The translations under genes were made by a program, and so were the position numbers. A DNA stretch of 17,816 bases from Actinomortierella ambigua (Eukaryota > Mortierellomycota > Mortierellomycetes > Mortierellales > Mortierellaceae). The notes beneath the pieces are model-generated. The model worked only from the letters and a program-made list of their open reading frames with translations, was not told where the DNA came from and ran no database searches. The stretch is from assembly GCA_016098155.1 (NCBI GenBank), contig JAAAJB010000673.1, positions 1 through 17,816 of the forward strand, in the 5' to 3' direction. The stretch's first letter is position 1, and every line of letters starts with the position of its first letter. This document shows, one piece after another, positions 1-8,879 of the stretch.

Positions 1-246
1 CAATAGCCTAGTCGGCCAGCTATGTCTCTATGATGCACGGTAGGATCTCGACCGACGTCCAGCCTTGGCATTATGATATATTGCTTTGGCTATCAGTGTG
101 ACCCGCGACGTTGCTATTGGTAGTCGTACGTAACACTCTCATCCCACGCACTTTGACATCGTCGACACTCCTTTTAACCCGATTCAAATACCAAGGTTAG
201 TCTGCTGGAAGCTAACATTTGGTGTATTCTTAACTAGTCAGACATG
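1..246. other. No gene seen (left edge)
   Basis: No ORF, RNA gene or clear repeat was recognised. This flank lies just downstream of the decayed transposase, so one terminal inverted repeat of that element could be here. I could not match a terminal repeat by eye to the other side. Confidence 0.4.
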
Positions 247-905
247 TCAGAGATCCTCGTTGGCGAGACACCTAGAAAAATAGGTCAAAGATCGATCGAT
301 ACAAGCCTGGGTGTCCTTCGGAGTGATGGTCGCAATAGAAGCCATAAGGTGGTCCTCGATCGTCTCACTGGCTACCTTGCCCAGGCAACGGCCTCCAAAG
401 CTATGGCTCATCTGGACCAGAGCTCCTCGATTGGATTCAAGCACGGAGAGTAGGGCGGCATGCGAACCACCTTATAGCGTCGCTGTATGATGTGGGCGTC
501 AACATTGTGGGTCCTGACGTTGTCAAACACAAAGACGTAATCCGCCATTCCCTGACGATCCAGTTGGTCCATCACACGATCAATAAAGGACTGCAGGTGC
601 TTGGTCGTGGTACCTTTGGTTCCGACGCTCCCGAGGCCTCGGATCCACTTTTTGTTTTTATTTCTTTGGTAAATGACGCCTTTGGCAGCACGAGAGTCAT
701 ATCGGCGATGCCTTGGCCGCACATGGCTCCAATAACAGAGTAGTTCCTGGAGACGGCAGTTCTCACCTTAGCCTTTGGTGTCACAACCTTCTTCGACCAA
801 GCTGATGTCTGGTGCATGCTCAAGTTGAAGCCCACCTCGTCTATAATGATACACTTCTCGCGATATGTAGACATCTTCTCACTACTTTTGATACTTACTT
901 CTCGC
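247..905 (-). pseudogene. Decayed Tc1/mariner-IS630 type DDE transposase
   Basis: This is a relic of a cut-and-paste DNA transposase, read on the minus strand in three frames. Piece 1 (about 880 to 682) has the first catalytic Asp in IIDEVGFNLSM (Asp codon 839-841), followed by the AWSKK motif. The frame changes near 681-683. Piece 2 (to 408) has the second Asp in VFVFDNVRTH (522-524) and the Glu in PPYSPCLNPIEELWS (426-428), with 31 residues between them by my count. A TGA ends this frame at 408-410. The family-like C-terminal tail continues in another frame to a stop at 247-249 and ends RCLANEDL. The N-terminal helix-turn-helix DNA-binding part expected in the family is not visible above about 905, so the copy is probably truncated as well as frameshifted. 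The catalytic triad is retained but the gene cannot make an intact protein. Family assignment is firm; subfamily is not. Confidence 0.88.
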
Positions 906-1268
906 CGACAATGGCTGTGGGGAGGAGGGGGTTGTTCACGGTTCACGATGAGCTCTTGACCACGAAAGATTACACGAGATAAACTGGCAGTAACAGCGAA
1001 AATGCGAGAAGCCTTTCCTGCAGGGGATGGGCTGAAGTGGGAACCCATGCTGCATGATCACACTCCCCTCCTAATGGGCGCCCTCAACAGATTGATACTG
1101 ATGATACCCAAGTTGGAAGAGGAACATGGAGGAGACATGATCAACAAGTTGCAAGGTAGTGTTCTCCCGGACAACTCGAGATCTCGTTTTTTTAAAAAAA
1201 AAATACCCACTCGTGTCCTACCACGTAGTCTCCATAGTAAAAAATTCAATGACCGTTGTGCCTTGGCT
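906..1268. other. No gene seen
   Basis: This lies between the transposase relic and secreted gene A. Short ORFs on both strands show no recognisable motif and cross A- and T-rich runs near 1190-1203. The lost N-terminal part of the transposase would be expected here but cannot be identified. Confidence 0.4.
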
Positions 1269-1274
1269 TTTATT
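1269..1274 (-). terminator. Probable poly(A) signal of gene A
   Basis: The minus strand reads AATAAA here, 116 bp past the stop codon of gene A. Paralogues B, C and D have the same signal at almost the same distance (107-127 bp), which supports its use. Confidence 0.55.
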
Positions 1275-1389
1275 CTCTCTTTATGTACTTGGCACAGTGA
1301 GCGAATGGACTAAGAAGATCGCTTGACCCTTCAGCTGCTGCACACAGAATGGAGAAGAAAACTAGTTTTTACCCGGTAGATATTCTTTA

Positions 1390-1629
1390 TCACTTGCGAG
1401 GCTCACAACGATGGCGACAGGGACACGTGCACTCTATGAACTCACTCTGGACGTCAGTAAGACATCCGGGAGGGTCTCTTCTATTGTGACAATCTTGGAT
1501 ACCCTGCTTATGCTCTGTATAGCACCACTGGCAGTTGGGAAGAATCTTTGGCGCTACAGCAGCAGCAGAAGTGGCGCTGGACAAGATCGAGACAACGATG
1601 GCAACACAGGCAATGGTCGTAAAACGCAT
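1390..1629 (-). CDS. Small secreted eight-cysteine protein A
   Basis: This 79-residue protein starts at the ATG whose complement is 1627-1629. The frame stays open further upstream, but this Met starts MRFTTIACVAIVVSILSS, which matches the starts of paralogues B (8454) and C (11476). Residues 1 to about 23 form a secretion signal: a short basic start, a hydrophobic core and a small-residue cleavage site near SATSA. The mature part has eight cysteines spaced C-X2-C-X10-C-X8-C-X10-C-X-C-X-C-X3-C and ends EPRK. It is probably exported and held by disulfides. Function is unknown; such proteins in fungi are often effectors, antimicrobials or surface proteins, which is inference only. A TATA-like box lies 102-111 bp upstream and AATAAA 116 bp downstream. 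A 208-codon ORF on the opposite strand is judged a shadow. Confidence 0.85.
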   Translation of the reverse strand: MRFTTIACVAIVVSILSSATSAAAVAPKILPNCQWCYTEHKQGIQDCHNRRDPPGCLTDVQSEFIECTCPCRHRCEPRK

Positions 1630-1730
1630 GACTGGGATACAAGTGTTAGTGTAAGGGTGAAGTGGCGAAATGGAAAAGAAAGTGAGGAGGATGAAGTGAC
1701 TTTGGATATGAATGAAAAGAGATACCGGCA

Positions 1731-1740
1731 CCTTTTTATG
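1731..1740 (-). promoter_or_regulatory. TATA-like box of gene A
   Basis: The minus strand reads CATAAAAAGG, 102-111 bp upstream of the gene A start. A related A-rich box sits at nearly the same distance in genes B and C. Confidence 0.5.
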
Positions 1741-1797
1741 ACAAACGGAGGTACAGGACGATATAATGTAACGGATTTGATCTCCTACACCCCCCAT

Positions 1798-2224
1798 GCC
1801 ACAGCCTCACCACAGGCTGAAGGGAAGAGAGGAACTCCATGCGCCATGGAGGCCAGAGTCAACAAGAGGAACGAATACTGCCATCAAGACTCCCCAGGGC
1901 TGTATATCATCAATCAAGGTAACTTCTTGCCCTCTGTGAGAAAATGTACCTTGCAACAAGAATCTGATTTTTCATTGGGGAGGGGGTTTTATAGGAAGAG
2001 CATTCTGACACCACAAGTCATAGCTCGCGTAGGTTGACAAATGTATGCCTCCAACACCACCACCCCTTCCCCCTCCGGAGTTAAAAAAAAAACCCACCGG
2101 TGATTCTTTCAGCTCTCATACGAAATCGTGTTTGAATAACTGGAGATGTGGCCCCAGGTCGAGGATAACCTTTGCTTGTATGTTAGCCCGATTCTTTATG
2201 ATTGCCCTTGCCCATGTCCAATCG
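1798..2224. other. No gene seen; intergenic
   Basis: This is upstream of gene A and downstream of gene F, both minus strand. Plus-strand ORFs here are random-looking and run over C-rich and A-rich low-complexity stretches (about 2055-2094). Confidence 0.4.
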
Positions 2225-2464
2225 CTAGCGGACGGATTTCTGGTAATTGCAGACTTGCGGCCAGGTACCGTAGAGCGACCCATTAGCGCTTGCCTTGACT
2301 CGGTTGGGGAGCGAGGCCCCACAGTTCATACTGCCCCGGATGGAGCTACCCTTGTGAAGCTTGACTTTACAGAATCCAGGGATAGTGACACTTCTGGCCT
2401 CTAAGGCTGTGGCAAGTGCCAGGGTAGCCGAAAGCAGAGCGACGATTTTCATATTGAAATGCAT
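2225..2464 (-). CDS. Small secreted protein F (putative)
   Basis: This is a putative protein of 79 residues from the Met at 2464, or 75 from the second Met at 2452. Both give a good secretion signal: MKIVALLSATLALATALEA is a hydrophobic stretch ending in a plausible cleavage site. The mature part of about 55 residues has only three cysteines, many Gly/Ser/Asn and a GTWPQVCNYQK motif near the end. It does not share the eight-cysteine spacing of A-D. An odd cysteine count could mean a free thiol, a dimer, a missed exon or a frameshift: another minus-strand frame continues open to 2116. The stop is TAG at 2225-2227. Function is not recognised. Confidence 0.55.
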   Translation of the reverse strand: MHFNMKIVALLSATLALATALEARSVTIPGFCKVKLHKGSSIRGSMNCGASLPNRVKASANGSLYGTWPQVCNYQKSVR

Positions 2465-2515
2465 GCTAAATGTTCTTTTATTTATCCTTGGGGGTGGGAG
2501 GCAAGAAAGGAACAA

Positions 2516-4790
2516 TGTATCAAAGATGCAGAACGTCGAAGAGATTAAAATCCCTCCCTCGGGTACAGGTCTGTTCGAGAGTGAGTGTGGATGCCCCAGT
2601 GGGCGTGCCGCGGAGGTGCTTGATACGGGTCTCGAGGGGAGGGGTGGACGAATGTGGAATGAATGACGCTAATATGATACACAGCTTAAGAGGGATAAGG
2701 TTGGATTGTGCCTAAAGTTAGCATGAATACCCAAGTAGGTGTATTAGTCTCACGTCAAAAATCAACCTCTTACGCCTTCTTTACGGCTAGGTCAGACACT
2801 TTACCATGTAACATCCGCTTCTCTTTATTGGTCACTACTTCCGATGGTACACTTTAGGATACTCTTTCCTGCTACAACAATACATTTACCAAAAAAAAAG
2901 GCGTCTCTAACCCCAATCATTGCATCTCGAATGCAAGGAAGAGGAAAAGAGTCTCTCTATGAGGCAGAAGAGAGCATGTGTGTGCGTGAGATGGAGACAT
3001 TGCAGGGGAGAGAGGGAGACGGGTTGGGGGGGGGAGAGGGAGAAGTGTTGCACAGACGCGGGTTAAAAATACCCCTTGTTCTGGAATGATCCTCGAGCCT
3101 TGTTGCATGCTGGCAGGTGCCCCACGAAATGCGTTCCATAGAAGCGTAGACTTCGCCAGGTACCAAAAGAGCGGTTTTTTCGGCAGAGTATAGAATTCAA
3201 AAAGTACTGGGCGTGTTCAGTGCGCTCATGCCTATAGTTTTTCGAGTGAGCACATATCACACGTCTCTCTCCACCACCTGGCGCAATGGTGTGAGCAACC
3301 TGTGGATAATTCCCGTGAAACGATCGCGATGGAAATCTACCCTCTGGCCGAAAATGTCTCATGACCACAAGAATTTCTCACCCCCCTGAATGTGTTGTCT
3401 ATTTCTTTTTTCGTAAACCGCAAATACAGCCTCGAGAAAGTATCAGACAAGAGAGCGGAATGTTTGCGACACGAATCCTGGGAAGATTGTGCTCAACTCA
3501 CTGCAGATCTTTTTTTTTCTTTTCGCGACTATGGAGAAATGAGCGGATTTCATTAGCAGGCGACGCGTCTGCAAGATGTTATTCAGTCACGATCTTTGAA
3601 TATCATACACATACATGGCTAATGCTCTTAAACACCTGAAGCCCATCTCTCTTTCGACTTTATGCCATGCATTCTGTGCGGCGTATTGCAGTGAGTGAGT
3701 AAGGGGTACGGCGTGCCTTTGTGTTCACAGGTGTCAGGCGGTGAATGGTGGGCTTAGCCTGTAAAAGTCGACGGCCTTTTTTGAAGATGTCCCCAAAATG
3801 AGACACATTAGGGAACCAACTATTGTGGAACGTTTGGGATATGACATCCGTCAATGGAGATAACTTGAAGAGGGGTGGACATCTCGGGGGGGGGATGAGG
3901 TATGTCTTGCTTGGAGTTGGGCTGTGAAGGGAGCGCCTTTGGAGCGCGCGCGCATTCCCAGAGAGAAGAGGCTCATAGAATGAAGGGTGTGAAGCACACC
4001 AAAGCCGAGCTTGTGTATAGTCGCAATATGACGTGTGATTGGAGTTGAATGCTGTAGCATCAGTCAGACCTTGCATATGGAGAGATTGAACTGGGTCAGG
4101 CCGCCAAGGTCTTTCGGAAAGGGAGGTGACACCAACACTCGAAAACGAGAAAAATCAAAGGTGCTGAGTGGTGCTCCGAAGGCACGATGCTGGGTCCTGC
4201 TCTAAGAAGAAATGCAACAGTCTTTGGAACACATTTCCTACGGTTGTGTCTTCCAAGGCACATTCCCGGACCATTAGGAGGCGAGGAAACATTTCTCAGG
4301 GCATGTTCTTCAACCGTGGGAAGCCTGGGGAGTTTTCTGAACACAATCATCTATCATGCTTGGAGTACGCCATATGGCGACAGACATAGTGCATAATATG
4401 CGCACGGTTTCACTGGGACATGCCGCGTCGCACGCTGATCATAAGCAAAAATCCCTTCCGGCCAGTATACACATCCTTGTCAAAGTAAACCCACTGCGGT
4501 TTACAACAAACAACTGTGAGCCTGAAGAATACCCACGCTGAATCCCGCCGAACCCCCTGACCTGTGCGACAAACAAAATTAACCTGCAAATAGTGTGTTT
4601 ATCCCGCCCATAGAAGGATGTATGGGGTCGCACTCTGCTGTCTTGCGTCAATCTATTGGCCAAAACCTTTTCTCTACTCGGTCGTTGCACACTCTTTTCC
4701 GGAGAATCGGGCCGTCTTCAAAAATGTGTGACTACGGCGCTACCCCCTCGGAAAATTTTCTACACGCTGTCCGTTAACGGAAATGTGGGG
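2516..4790. other. Long gene-poor stretch
   Basis: About 2.3 kb holds no ORF I can defend. There are many 60-140 codon ORFs on both strands, none with a domain, a secretion signal or a coherent splice pattern. Visible structure is limited to G-rich and A-rich low-complexity tracts, such as the G-rich run around 3008-3040 and oligo-T near 3510. The minus-strand ORF at 3660-4076 (138 codons) is the longest but is rich in Ser/Pro/Thr and looks non-coding. Confidence 0.45.
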
Positions 4791-5038
4791 AGGAAATGTC
4801 GCTCGCTAAGGGGGCTCTCTATGCGTATCCCTGGCAATTCAAAGCGCGTAGTCTCTCTCTCCCTCTCTTTTTGTGTTCATGCCTATGCAGCTATCCTCCA
4901 TCCTTTGTCTCAATGATTCAGTCCAATGCTATCCCCTTTGAGTCCCTCTCCCCAAGACCTAGCAGGCGAGCGAAGGAGCATGAGAAAAAACCATCGACCG
5001 ACATGTGGAGGACCGGATCCAATGCCCATGCCAACACA

Positions 5039-5046
5039 TATAAATA
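5039..5046 (+). promoter_or_regulatory. TATA box of gene E
   Basis: The sequence TATAAATA lies about 72 bp upstream of the presumed 5'UTR donor site. It is 195 bp before the ATG in genomic distance, or about 80 once the leader intron is removed. Confidence 0.6.
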
Positions 5047-5118
5047 CCTATCGTTCCGAGAACTTTTTTTCCACATCCAAAGCTTCTCCTCTCTGCTCCA
5101 CCCGATCAAGTCTCAACC

Positions 5119-5241
5119 GTAAGCCTATCTCACCCTTCTCCCTTCCCATGTAACACTCAGTCCCTCGCTGCATTCGATTCTGCTTCCTAATAATCATGGC
5201 AAAAAAAATTGACCACGCTTTTTTTTTCTTTACATTCATAG
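5119..5241 (+). other. Probable 5'UTR intron of gene E (123 nt)
   Basis: The donor is GTAAGC after CTCAACC. The acceptor is a long T-rich tract ending TTCATAG directly before the ATG. A CTAAT branch-like site lies near 5187-5191. Splicing would join AACC to ATGG, giving a strong start context with A at -3 and G at +4, and would remove an out-of-frame ATG at 5196. Both points argue that the intron is real. Confidence 0.65.
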
Positions 5242-5502
5242 ATGGTTTCCTTCACCCGCCCCATTTTCGTCGCTCTCGTCTGCCTCGTTGCCTTTGCTAG
5301 CGCCCAGGAGAACCCCAAGGCCGCCACCCAGCAGCTGGACCAGTCTGTCAACCACCACGCAATCATTTCGGCCGACGCGATCATGCCCGCCGCGTTCCGC
5401 ACCGCTTGCTACACGTGCTCCTACCCTTGCGACTTTGGATACTGCTGCGACGGTGCCCAGTGCTGCTACATTGGTGGCGTCGGCTGCCGCTGCTGCGTTT
5501 AA
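5242..5502 (+). CDS. Small secreted ten-cysteine protein E
   Basis: This is an 86-residue protein. Residues 1-22 are a clear secretion signal (MVSFTRPIFVALVCLVAFASAQ), cleaved probably after ASA. Residues 23 to about 53 contain no cysteine and look like a propeptide or spacer ending near AAFR. The last 33 residues hold ten cysteines: C-X2-C-X3-C-X4-CC-X4-CC-X6-C-X-CC, ending with Val. The three CC pairs suggest a small disulfide-packed fold, but I recognise no named family. Codon use is strongly C-ending, unlike the noisier ORFs around it, which suggests a well-expressed gene. A TATA box, a leader intron and a poly(A) signal at 5710 complete the unit. It is the only plus-strand secreted gene here and is not a relative of A-D. 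Confidence 0.87.
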   Translation: MVSFTRPIFVALVCLVAFASAQENPKAATQQLDQSVNHHAIISADAIMPAAFRTACYTCSYPCDFGYCCDGAQCCYIGGVGCRCCV

Positions 5503-5709
5503 GCAATTTGTAGCGAAGGAGTTTCACTTGAGTGCTAGTTTGTAAAATCTAGCCGAAAGCGCTATTTTTTTTGGAACTAGAGTCACTCTTGTTGAACCCA
5601 CACCCTGGCAACATGTCCTCCAATCTTTCTTTTCTCTTCAGTTTCTCTCTGTTTCTCTACAGAATACTACTTTCTGCGGCTGACGCAGGGCGTCACTGAC
5701 CCGAGATTC

Positions 5710-5715
5710 AATAAA
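5710..5715 (+). terminator. Poly(A) signal of gene E
   Basis: AATAAA lies 208 bp past the stop of gene E, after a pyrimidine-rich 3'UTR. It is followed by an A-run about 12 bases on. Confidence 0.6.
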
Positions 5716-5749
5716 ACTTGTTGTCCCAAAAAAAATTATATAAACGTTC

Positions 5750-6228
5750 TAACATGCTGTACTATTGAGAAACACCATGACTACAACGAAGGGTTACCTA
5801 ATTTTGCAATTGCGTTGGGAGAGATTAGTGGCGAACCTCCATGGAAGCATTCAAGTCGTTTGCAAAGAAGTCTAAAGGGGCGTTCTTTTTTTCAAGTGAG
5901 GGAGCACAGCTGCACAGCCAACACAGCACTTTGTTCTCGTTATCTCCTGAAAGAAAGAGCAGACAGTAGTTGATCCTTGTTTTAGCTTGAGAAAGAACCG
6001 AGGTCTAAAGGTTTTTCCGCTTCTCTCATTCCATTCAGCTACAGTAAAGTTAAACATGTCCCTACTAGGTCTCCGAGAAACCAGACCTCCAAAATCTTGT
6101 CAGTCCCACTCACCACCCACCCCCCAGCTCCATAACGAACCCTCGACCACTAATCACTGTTATCAACTAAAACGCATGTGTTCATTGAAAAAAAGGAGTG
6201 GCCCTCAAGAACCAAAAATAAAGGGTTT
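5750..6228. other. No gene seen; convergent intergenic
   Basis: This is the region between the 3' ends of gene E (plus) and gene D (minus). Short ORFs show no motif. An AATAAA on the plus strand near 6217 has no gene attached to it. Confidence 0.4.
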
Positions 6229-6234
6229 TTTATT
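6229..6234 (-). terminator. Probable poly(A) signal of gene D
   Basis: AATAAA on the minus strand, 127 bp past the gene D stop, at the distance seen in the paralogues. Confidence 0.5.
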
Positions 6235-6360
6235 TTCATTAGGAGTATCGAAAGAAAGACCATGAGGGGAGGGGGATCGAGATAATAATTATGCACTGCT
6301 CGGTTTGATGCTTGTTGTAATAATTCGTGGTGAAAGTAGTGGTCATGTTGTTGCACTCTA

Positions 6361-6582
6361 TCACTTTGGTAGGCAGGATTCAGGATCGCACAAACATGTA
6401 CATTTCTTGTAAGCCTGGTTTGCTACCACCTCACAAACTGCATTGCGGTTTTCCACGCAACCAAACACAGTCGTGAGGTACGTCTCGATACAGTCAAAGG
6501 TGCATGAGATGTCTGGAGCTGCAGAGGCGAGAGATCCGAGCAATACGACAGCGGCAATGAGGACAGGAGTGGTGAAATGCAT
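6361..6582 (-). CDS. Small secreted eight-cysteine protein D (divergent paralogue)
   Basis: This is a 73-residue protein. Residues 1 to about 22 form a secretion signal (MHFTTPVLIAAVVLLGSLASA). The mature part has eight cysteines spaced C-X3-C-X10-C-X7-C-X10-C-X-C-X-C-X4-C and ends ESCLPK. This is the spacing of A, B and C with one residue added in the first loop, one lost in the third and one added in the last. The CTC-X-C core and the MxFTT start are also shared. I take it as a diverged member of the same family. No TATA-like box is obvious at the position used by A, B and C. A run of ten G (6632-6641) lies about 50 bp upstream. Confidence 0.85.
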   Translation of the reverse strand: MHFTTPVLIAAVVLLGSLASAAPDISCTFDCIETYLTTVFGCVENRNAVCEVVANQAYKKCTCLCDPESCLPK

Positions 6583-6589
6583 GATGAGA

Positions 6590-7370
6590 CGTGGGAGTTA
6601 TGTGGGGATTGTTCAGAAATAGGGTAATATTGGGGGGGGGGAAATGGGGGAATAGTGGTGAACGGACCCGTGCTGTTCGATTCGCCGTTGAAGGAGGGGC
6701 GGATGATTGGAAGGAAAGGTGGTACAGGGACCAGTGGAATGTCTGGAGTTGCCACGACGAGTGGGACGGGACTTGTCAGCCTTGTTTAATGTTTTTATTT
6801 TTTTTTTTAAAAACAAAAACAAAATAGGCTGGGTCGAGTGAAGGTGAAAGGAAAGGCAAGGCAGGGGGGAACGCGAAGAATGAAATGGCGATTTTCTTGT
6901 GCCAAACGTCAGTTCAAACTACTTTTAAACAATTTCGACCGCCTAGTTTCAAATGTATTACTGTTGGATATCCTTATGCAGTCAAAACTCAAGTAGGTGT
7001 CCATAGAGGCAGTAGTGGCTGAGAAGTAAAGCTCAACGACAAGTCGTCAGACCCTCTTTTCAGTTTTTTTTTTTTTTTTTTTCGTGCAAGCTGACCGTCC
7101 CATGATACAATTAATGGCCCCAATCTGATTCGAAACGAGCTAACAGGTTTTTTTTGTTGGCAGATGCACAAATTAAAGCTCCCCGAGATGAAGTAGCTCT
7201 CTCTTCTTTCTCTATCAAAAGACAATCTAGCCCATTACAATCGCGCACTCAGGTTCCTGTGATTTGCAATGGCAGATGGGGAGGGAGTACTGCCTCTATT
7301 CCAGTATTAATGATGGCTCATTTTTCACAGAAGAGGATTAGTTCCACCCAACTCACCCCCCTTAGCGAAA
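6590..7370. other. No gene seen; low-complexity tracts
   Basis: This contains a run of 10 G (6632-6641), a T-rich then A-rich stretch (6786-6825) and a run of 19 T (7064-7082). ORFs crossing these runs encode poly-Lys or poly-Phe and are not credible. Confidence 0.45.
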
Positions 7371-7874
7371 ATCAGTAGCACCCAGAATAGGGGGTTTTCC
7401 CAGGACATGCGGTGCAAGAGCGATGCCCAGGGAAACGAATCCTACTCTTACATGGGACGTCATGACAACGACTGGTCCTGAGAAACAAGTGATCAAGCCA
7501 ATGGAAGGAAGGAGAAAGCTGTGTCAAGTTTACTGTTGACAAGGTAGGAGGATTGGAGTTGTAGAAGAGAAGAAAAAAAAAAGAGGGAAGAGGAGGAGGA
7601 AACAGCCTTTTTGTCCTTTTGGACACTGTCACTCGGTCATCTTTGCACGCCATGTGGGCTAATTGTAGTAAGGGTGATGACAGATTCAACTGACTCCAGC
7701 AGCATCCCTTTTTTTCTTCAAATGTCAAACTAAGGATTTTGCCATACCTCACCGAGGCATATGATCCGCAACTTTGGCCTACAGAACATGTGACCAATTA
7801 AAGAGTTTTCCAAAGATTTGGCGGAGCCTCTCTTTCCCTTTCTTTTCCTTATTTGTTTTTTTTTTCTGGCAAAG

Positions 7875-8058
7875 ATTATATCCAGGATATAATGGAAAGG
7901 CATACTACAAGGAGCCACAAGCCGGCCCATTCCAGAGAGACGCTTTCGGTTGTGACAAACTCAAACTCTCAAAAGTGCCTCTAGACTTCGATGGGTCTTC
8001 ATACCACCACGCGCAGTTGCTGGATGAAATAGCACGGTGCAATCTGCCGATACAGTAA
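7875..8058 (+). CDS. Possible 3' terminal exon or gene remnant
   Basis: A 61-codon open stretch begins after a long pyrimidine tract (about 7828-7869) that ends in AAAG at 7874 or CCAG at 7885, either of which could be a splice acceptor. The encoded segment starts LYPGYNGKAYYKEPQAG and has the balanced composition of a folded protein, unlike the ORFs around it. It ends in TAA at 8056-8058, and AATAAA overlaps that stop. No in-frame ATG begins the segment, and no upstream exon could be recognised. It may be the last exon of an unrecognised gene or a pseudogene fragment. The family is unknown. Confidence 0.3.
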
Positions 8059-8129
8059 TAAATGTATCTGGGATGTGCAGGCAAGTGATGGTGCTAGTTA
8101 GGTGGTACTCTTCATCTCTTGTCGTTTTT

Positions 8130-8135
8130 TTTATT
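8130..8135 (-). terminator. Probable poly(A) signal of gene B
   Basis: AATAAA on the minus strand within a T/A-rich run, 107 bp past the gene B stop. Confidence 0.5.
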
Positions 8136-8241
8136 TTTTTCTTGTGGTCTTTTGATCTATGTAGACTCCGCGTCCTTTGGCTGTGCAGCGGTAGAGGATA
8201 GAGAGAGCTTCAGGGGCAAGTTGAAGTAATGCTTCCTTCCA

Positions 8242-8454
8242 TCACTTGCGAGGAACGCATCCAATACGGCAAGGACAAGTGCATTCCTCGTATGCAAGAT
8301 CGGCCCTGTACTTGCATCCATGAGCGTCAGGCTGCTGATCGCAGATGCGATAGGCTTCTTCGCGGATTATGTCACAGTCTCCGCAAGCAGAAACGACACC
8401 GGACGAAAGGATCGAAGCGACGAAGGCGATGCAAGCAAAGGTAGTGAAACGCAT
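8242..8454 (-). CDS. Small secreted eight-cysteine protein B
   Basis: This is a 70-residue protein from the Met at 8454, chosen because MRFTTFACIAFVASILSS matches the starts of A and C almost residue for residue. The frame is open further upstream without a second secretion signal. The signal covers residues 1 to about 23. The mature part begins close to the first cysteine and has the family spacing C-X2-C-X10-C-X8-C-X10-C-X-C-X-C-X3-C, ending VPRK. The EECTC segment is shared with C. A TATA-like box lies 107-116 bp upstream. About 0.4 kb upstream is a block shared with gene C. Function is unknown; secretion and disulfide bonding are inferred from sequence. Confidence 0.87.
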   Translation of the reverse strand: MRFTTFACIAFVASILSSGVVSACGDCDIIREEAYRICDQQPDAHGCKYRADLAYEECTCPCRIGCVPRK

Positions 8455-8560
8455 ATCTGAATGGATGTGCACGACGGAGCAGGAGGGAGAGGAAAATATG
8501 AGGTATTTGAGAGATAGTCGGGTTGACTTGTTGATTGGGAAGGGGAGACGAGGATGCCTG

Positions 8561-8570
8561 CTTTTTAAGT
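8561..8570 (-). promoter_or_regulatory. TATA-like box of gene B
   Basis: The minus strand reads ACTTAAAAAG, 107-116 bp upstream of the gene B start, equivalent in place to the boxes of A and C. Confidence 0.45.
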
Positions 8571-8845
8571 GCGATTGAGACACCGCAGCCATACTCGTGT
8601 GTCGTGTCTCTCTCTCTATCCAATCATTGTGCGCCACTCTCATTTCAATACTTTTGGGGAGAGTGGAAGGCTGGCGCGTTTCTCAATGGAACGTCTTCAC
8701 GAAATGGTGATAGCCTTGCCTATTGTTTTGAGAGTACTGAATAAATGGTGCTTGCATGCACTCTCCAACGTAGAATTAAATAATAGGAAAGGCTGTCTTT
8801 TTTACATTTATTGAGGAGTGAACCACCCTCGCAAAATGAGGATCA

Positions 8846-8870
8846 AGTTTATGCAAACAATCTGAATGCG
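8846..8870 (-). repeat. Upstream block shared by genes B and C (copy 1)
   Basis: This is one of two near-identical copies containing ATGCAAACAATCTGA on the plus strand. The other is at 11932-11955. It lies about 0.4 kb upstream of gene B. A second shared word, ATAGCCTTGC, lies about 140 bp closer to the gene in both places, so the similarity is collinear. Confidence 0.5.
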
Positions 8871-8879
8871 TTTCTTCAA

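Noticed and set aside
1411..2037. 208-codon plus-strand ORF overlapping gene A
   Set aside because: It is antisense to a well-supported secreted gene, has no domain or signal, and continues into random-looking sequence.
3660..4076. 138-codon minus-strand ORF
   Set aside because: Ser/Pro/Thr-rich with no motif, signal or splice pattern, and overlapped by equally open frames.
7372..7797. 141-codon minus-strand ORF with a cysteine-rich tail near 7372-7470
   Set aside because: The tail has five cysteines in about 30 residues, but the ORF crosses an A-rich tract coding poly-Phe, has no signal peptide and does not fit the family spacing.
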